Shown in pieces: positions 60,320 to 64,000 of a DNA stretch of 64,000 nt. The stretch spans positions 1,488,001 through 1,552,000 of the forward strand of contig CAVRWL010000003.1 of NCBI GenBank assembly GCA_963724945.1. The letters run 5' to 3'. Position 1 is the first letter of the stretch; each line of letters opens with the position of its first letter. Source of the stretch: Hyphomicrobium_A sp963724945 (GTDB lineage: Bacteria; Pseudomonadota; Alphaproteobacteria; Rhizobiales; Hyphomicrobiaceae). A model generated the notes under the pieces. It searched no databases. It had not been told where the DNA came from and saw only the letters and a program-made list of their open reading frames with translations. The translations under genes and the position numbers were made by a program.

Positions 60320-61123
60320 ATGAAGCGAGCACAGTTGATCGGTATCACCATCGCCGGCGGTGCGGGGCTTTTGGCGTTCGTCCTCATGCGCTCGATTATC
60401 AGCGGCCCCTCCGAGCCGACACAAGTCGCAGTGCCTGTAAATGCAACCGAGGTGCTCGTCGCCCGCCGCGACCTGGCGTTGGGCGAGCTCACGAAGGATA
60501 CGGACTTTCGCTGGCAGACATGGCCGGCCGACGCGATAAATCGCGCCTACATCACCAAGAAGGACGGCGAGGCCGGACTGCACTCGGTGTCGGGCGCGAT
60601 CGTGAGGTCGCCGCTTTTGCCGGGCGAGCCCGTGACGCGGCTCAAGGTGATCAAGGCGGGTGAGGGCGGCGTGCTGGCGGCCATCCTTCCCAGCGGCATG
60701 CGCGCAATCTCCACGCGGATCAAGGAAGAGACGGCGGCTGGTCGGCTCATCCTTCCCAACGACCACGTCGACGTCATTCTGACCCGGCGCCTGGGCGGAC
60801 CCAACGGCCAGGATCAGCACGTCAGCGATACGCTCTTTCACAACGTGCGGGTGTTGGCCATCGGCCAGCAGCTCGAGACGCCGGAAGGCAAGAAATCGGC
60901 GGAAGGCGGCGCCAACACTGCAACTTTGGAGCTCGCACCGAGCCAGGCCGAGTTGCTCGCTCGCGCGAACTCGATGGGCGAGATCAGCCTGTCGCTGCGG
61001 TCAATTGCCGATTCGGGCAAGGACAGTCCGAGTTCCGATTCAAACCCCTTCGATAGTGAACGCAGCACCGCGGTGCGAGTCCTCAAATACGGCGTTCCAT
61101 CGGCTGAGTACGGCGTGAACTGA
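60320..61123 (+). CDS. cpaB: Flp pilus assembly protein CpaB
   Basis: 267 residues from ATG 60320 (MKRAQLIG). One N-terminal membrane anchor (about 6-27), then the SAF/CpaB beta-clip domain: VLVARRDLALGELTKDTDFR, PLLPGEPVTRLKVI and MRAISTRIKEETAAGRLILP, followed by the RcpC-type domain with NDHVDVILTRRL and ATLELAPSQAELLARANSMG. Periplasmic component that works with the CpaC secretin, encoded 41 bases downstream. Confidence 0.92.
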   Translation: MKRAQLIGITIAGGAGLLAFVLMRSIISGPSEPTQVAVPVNATEVLVARRDLALGELTKDTDFRWQTWPADAINRAYITKKDGEAGLHSVSGAIVRSPLLPGEPVTRLKVIKAGEGGVLAAILPSGMRAISTRIKEETAAGRLILPNDHVDVILTRRLGGPNGQDQHVSDTLFHNVRVLAIGQQLETPEGKKSAEGGANTATLELAPSQAELLARANSMGEISLSLRSIADSGKDSPSSDSNPFDSERSTAVRVLKYGVPSAEYGVN

Positions 61124-61164
61124 GTGCAGTGATTCAGTTTCAGCTGTCGAAAAGGCATTCGATT

Positions 61165-62862
61165 ATGCGAACGACCCTAATGTGGGCTCGCGCGAGCATG
61201 GCCGCGGTTCTCCTCGCAGGCTTGGCTCCGACGGGCATTGCGCAGGCCGCCGACATGAAAGGCAGGCCTGGTTCACAGGTCAGCAATGGCTCGGTGCTGC
61301 GCATCCCTGGCAACGCCGCGTTTCCGCTGACGAAGCGCATCGATCTGGGCATCGGCCGCTCGATGATCGTCGAGTTCCCCGTTCCGCTCAAGGACGTGCT
61401 CGTCTCCGATCCGCAGCTGATGGATGCCGTGGTGCAGTCCTCCGATCGCGTGTTCCTGATCGCGAAGAAGTCGGGCCAGACGAATGCCTTCTTCTTCGAC
61501 GAGTACGGCCAGCAGATTCTCACCCTCGAGGTGGCGGTGGGTGCCGACCTTTCGTCGCTCGACCAGTTGCTTGCGCGCCTCATTCCCGGCTCCAGCATTC
61601 ACTCCGAGATCGCGGGCCAGGCAGTCGTTTTAACGGGCTCGGTGCGCACACCTATCGATTCCGATCGCGCCGCCCAGATCGCGGCGCAGTTCGTCGCCGC
61701 CAATGCCGGAACCATCGGCTCGATCAACTCAGGCGGTACGACGAACAACACCACGACGAGCACGACGACAAACAGCACGACCAACGTCGGGGCCGGTGGG
61801 GCCACCGCGGCCTATCAAAACCAAGTCCCATCGACTGTGGGGCCGAGCTCCAGCGGGTCCAACGATCCCTATGCGGCTAAGCCCATCATCAATCTGCTCG
61901 CCGTCGAGGGCGAGGAGCAGGTGATGCTGCGCGTGTCCGTGGCGGAGGTGCAGCGCTCCATATTGAAGCAGTTCGGCATCAATGTCGGCGCGTTGATCAA
62001 TTCTGGAAATTTCACCACGGCGGTCCTGAGCGACAACGCCTTCCCGTTGACGACCGCGGCCGGTCTCGGCACGCTTCCCACCACCGGCGTTCTCTCCAAC
62101 GCGCTCAACGTATTCAATCCCGGGCCTTTGACCGGAGCCGGGACGAGCACCTTCACCAATTCCGGCGTCGCGAGTCTTTGGCACTCGGGCAACCAGTCCG
62201 TTGGCGGCGCCTTGCGCGCGCTGGAGCGCGACGGGCTGATACGAACGCTGGCGGAGCCGAACCTGACGGCGGTCTCGGGTGAGCCGGCGAAGTTCCTCGC
62301 CGGCGGCGAGTACCCTGTCCCCGTCGTCGACAGCCTCGGACAGGTGAGCGTTACCTACAAAGAGTACGGCATCGGCCTCGTCTTCACTCCCGTCGTCATG
62401 TCGGAAGGCCGCATCAGCCTCAAGATCGAGAGCGTGGTGAGCGAGCTGACGAACCAGGGCGCGGTCGTGCTCAACAACATCCAGATCCCTGCCTTGAAGA
62501 AGCGCCAGGCCAACTCCACCGTCGAGCTGCCTTCGGGAGGCTCGCTCGCCATCGCCGGCCTCCTCTCGGAGGACACGCGCCAGAACATCGACGGCTTTCC
62601 CGGGCTCAAGGACGTTCCGATCCTCGGCACGCTGTTCCGCAGCCGCGAGTATCAGAAGGCCGAGACCGAGCTGGTCGTCATCGTCACGCCCTACTTGGTG
62701 CGCCCCACCTCGCGTCAGCAGCTCGCCCGTCCGCTGGACGGAATGGGCGACCCGACCGATCGCAAGGCGAACTTCCTCGGGCAGATCAATCGCGTCTACG
62801 GCGGCGGCGCCCCGGCGCCCGTCGGCGAGATTAAGGGCGATTATGGGTTCATCGTCGAATAG
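61165..62862 (+). CDS. cpaC: Secretin CpaC (RcpA), Tad pilus outer-membrane channel
   Basis: 565 residues from ATG 61165; a GTG at 61129 is possible but would spoil the signal peptide (residues 1-30, ending AQAAD). N-terminal pilus domain (KRIDLGIGRSMIVEFPVPLK), a BON-like domain about 130-185, a Thr/Asn/Ser-rich linker (about 195-235) and the secretin core (about 260-510: LLAVEGEEQVMLRVSVAEVQ, FLAGGEYPVPV, then VPILGTLFRSREYQKAETEL). Forms the ring through which the pilus exits. Its N-terminal domain resembles the stand-alone protein at 57925-58443. Confidence 0.94.
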   Translation: MRTTLMWARASMAAVLLAGLAPTGIAQAADMKGRPGSQVSNGSVLRIPGNAAFPLTKRIDLGIGRSMIVEFPVPLKDVLVSDPQLMDAVVQSSDRVFLIAKKSGQTNAFFFDEYGQQILTLEVAVGADLSSLDQLLARLIPGSSIHSEIAGQAVVLTGSVRTPIDSDRAAQIAAQFVAANAGTIGSINSGGTTNNTTTSTTTNSTTNVGAGGATAAYQNQVPSTVGPSSSGSNDPYAAKPIINLLAVEGEEQVMLRVSVAEVQRSILKQFGINVGALINSGNFTTAVLSDNAFPLTTAAGLGTLPTTGVLSNALNVFNPGPLTGAGTSTFTNSGVASLWHSGNQSVGGALRALERDGLIRTLAEPNLTAVSGEPAKFLAGGEYPVPVVDSLGQVSVTYKEYGIGLVFTPVVMSEGRISLKIESVVSELTNQGAVVLNNIQIPALKKRQANSTVELPSGGSLAIAGLLSEDTRQNIDGFPGLKDVPILGTLFRSREYQKAETELVVIVTPYLVRPTSRQQLARPLDGMGDPTDRKANFLGQINRVYGGGAPAPVGEIKGDYGFIVE

Positions 62863-62881
62863 CGGACGGGCGGGAGAGGTT

Positions 62882-63628
62882 ATGATGACATCCTCGATTA
62901 GAGAGCGGGTTCCCGGTGGAGGCGCCGTCGGGCTTGGCGGCCTGAGGCTGCTCGCTGCCTGTGCCGCCCTGCTGTCGTTGACTGGCTGCAAGACCACCGA
63001 CGATCCGACGCGGGTGGCGGGCTGGACCCTCGTCGATTCCTCGCAGCGCCATCCCATTCTCGTGTCGCAGCAGCCAACGACGGAAATCCTGCGCGTGCCG
63101 CGCGGCGCCAACGGCATCAACGGCGCACAACGCGCGCGGCTTCTCGATTTCGCCGATCACTATCGCGCCACCGATGCCGGCAACAGCAGGCTCGTCATCG
63201 CGGTCCCGAGCGGGGGCGCCAACGAGGTCGCCACCATGTTCGCGGTGAACCAGATACGGACCTTGCTGACGGACCAGGGCTTCGGCGAGTCGTCGATCTC
63301 GGTCGAAGCCTATAGCGCCGAGGGGGCAGCCGATCCGCCCATTCGCGTGTCCTATCTGCGCTACGTGGCGCAGGCGCCAAACTGCGGCGACTGGTCGGCA
63401 AACCTTGCCTATGACCCCATGAACCTTCCCTACCCGGACCTGGGCTGTGCCAATCAGCACAACCTCGGCGTCGCGGTCGCCAATCCCGCCGATCTGCTCG
63501 GACCGCGCAGCGAGACCCCGCGCTCGAGCGAGCGCCGCGACGTGACGTGGAACAAATACGTGAACGGTCAGCCGACGGGCGCCAACAAGTCGGCCGACGA
63601 GCGCGCGAACCAGGACAACAGCAACTGA
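62882..63628 (+). CDS. cpaD: Pilus assembly lipoprotein CpaD
   Basis: 248 residues from ATG-ATG 62882. Signal peptide with lipobox SLTGC (Cys36). CpaD family features: VDSSQRHPILVSQQPTTEIL, YRATDAGNSRLVIAVPSGGA and the conserved NCGDWSANLAYDPMNLPYPD with GCANQHNLGVAVANP (two cysteines, likely a disulfide). Outer-membrane partner of the CpaC secretin. A short gap of 32 bases to cpaE. Confidence 0.93.
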   Translation: MMTSSIRERVPGGGAVGLGGLRLLAACAALLSLTGCKTTDDPTRVAGWTLVDSSQRHPILVSQQPTTEILRVPRGANGINGAQRARLLDFADHYRATDAGNSRLVIAVPSGGANEVATMFAVNQIRTLLTDQGFGESSISVEAYSAEGAADPPIRVSYLRYVAQAPNCGDWSANLAYDPMNLPYPDLGCANQHNLGVAVANPADLLGPRSETPRSSERRDVTWNKYVNGQPTGANKSADERANQDNSN

Positions 63629-63660
63629 GGCTTTTAGCTTGATCAAGGTCGTCTGAAGTC

Positions 63661-64000
63661 ATGTCGAACCAGGCCTATTCTGTGCCAGGCACAAACGATC
63701 AGTCGGGCATCGCCCGCACCGGCGAAGGCGCTGGCTTGCCTGAGCGGCCCGTGGCCCAGCAAGCACGGCCCATTCCGCGCATATCGATCCAAGCCTTCTG
63801 CGAAAACGCCGCGACGGCGGAGATCATGCAGATCGCCGCCGAGGATCGCCGCCTGGCGAAGGCGCACGTCAGCGTGCACATGGGCGGCGTCGAGGCGGCT
63901 GTTGCGCACTACCAGCAGAACCCCACGCCCAATCTCATCATCGCCGAGAGCAGCCTGCCGCGCGAGAACGTCCTGGTGCAGCTCGATCGGCTCGCCGAGT
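63661..64000 (+). CDS. cpaE: Pilus assembly protein CpaE, cut by the window end
   Basis: 113 residues visible from ATG 63661. A flexible N-terminus of about 40 residues, then the start of the receiver-like domain (ISIQAFCENAATAEIMQIAA and HYQQNPTPNLIIAESSLPRE), typical of CpaE/TadZ proteins, whose ParA/MinD-like ATPase domain would follow outside the window. CpaE/TadZ localises the Tad machinery to the cell pole. Position directly after cpaD supports the call. Confidence 0.85.
   Translation, partial: MSNQAYSVPGTNDQSGIARTGEGAGLPERPVAQQARPIPRISIQAFCENAATAEIMQIAAEDRRLAKAHVSVHMGGVEAAVAHYQQNPTPNLIIAESSLPRENVLVQLDRLAE

Noticed and set aside
61741..61800. Thr/Asn-rich low-complexity stretch as a repeat element
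   Set aside because: It lies in frame within cpaC as a flexible linker between the N-terminal and secretin domains.

Overview
The window is a high-GC chromosomal segment from an alphaproteobacterium, most likely of the order Hyphomicrobiales (Rhizobiales). The evidence is family-level only: the oxygen-dependent cobalamin pathway with cobN/cobG/cobF-type genes, CbtAB behind a cobalamin riboswitch, a BiuH-type biuret hydrolase, Tad/Cpa pilus genes with short Flp pilins, and CtrA-like promoter sites. I saw no tRNA, rRNA, CRISPR array, insertion sequence or prophage. No species can be named.

Layout. 1-2.9 kb: AI-2E-family permease (cut by the window edge) followed by small membrane-anchor proteins like the E. 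coli YqjD/YqjE set. 3.3-10 kb: accessory genes. These are a small membrane protein divergent from an HxlR regulator with a clear palindrome between them, a dienelactone-hydrolase-like protein, a coiled-coil membrane protein with a ribosomal bL12-like tail, and an AraC regulator divergent from a diiron protein, a Bfd-type [2Fe-2S] ferredoxin and a methyltransferase. 10.4-17.5 kb: a Tat-exported molybdenum hydroxylase pair divergent from a urea/biuret set (two isochorismatase-fold hydrolases, urea transporter, cupin, damaged gamma-glutamylcyclotransferase-like gene). 17.8-24.5 kb: a complete RND efflux system. 24.7-25.6 kb: small membrane protein and a bactofilin.

25.8-49.3 kb is the centrepiece: a near-complete aerobic cobalamin locus. 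Corrin ring: cobA, cobI, cobG, cobJ, cobM, cobF, cobK, cobL, cobH. Amidation, cobalt insertion and adenosylation: cobB, cobN, cobW, cobO, cobQ. Aminopropanol arm and nucleotide loop: cobD, cbiB, cobU, cobT, cobC, cobS. Lower ligand: bluB. Cobalt uptake: cbtB, cbtA. The small chelatase subunits (CobS/CobT of Pseudomonas denitrificans nomenclature) are not here.

49.4-56.3 kb: rimO and mixed housekeeping genes (lipoprotein, TPR-like protein, deaminase, CDF metal exporter, YdjM-like protein, TetR regulator). 56.5-64 kb: a Tad pilus locus. TadE-like proteins and a secretin-N-domain protein lie on the minus strand; two flp pilins, cpaA, cpaB, cpaC, cpaD and the start of cpaE lie on the plus strand.

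A recurring oddity is that three genes (cobF, rimO and the cyclotransferase-like gene) are frameshifted by what looks like the same event, a single extra G placed between C and CAG. A fourth gene, a deaminase, has lost its start codon. These may be sequence errors or real lesions, and the answer decides whether cobF and rimO work.
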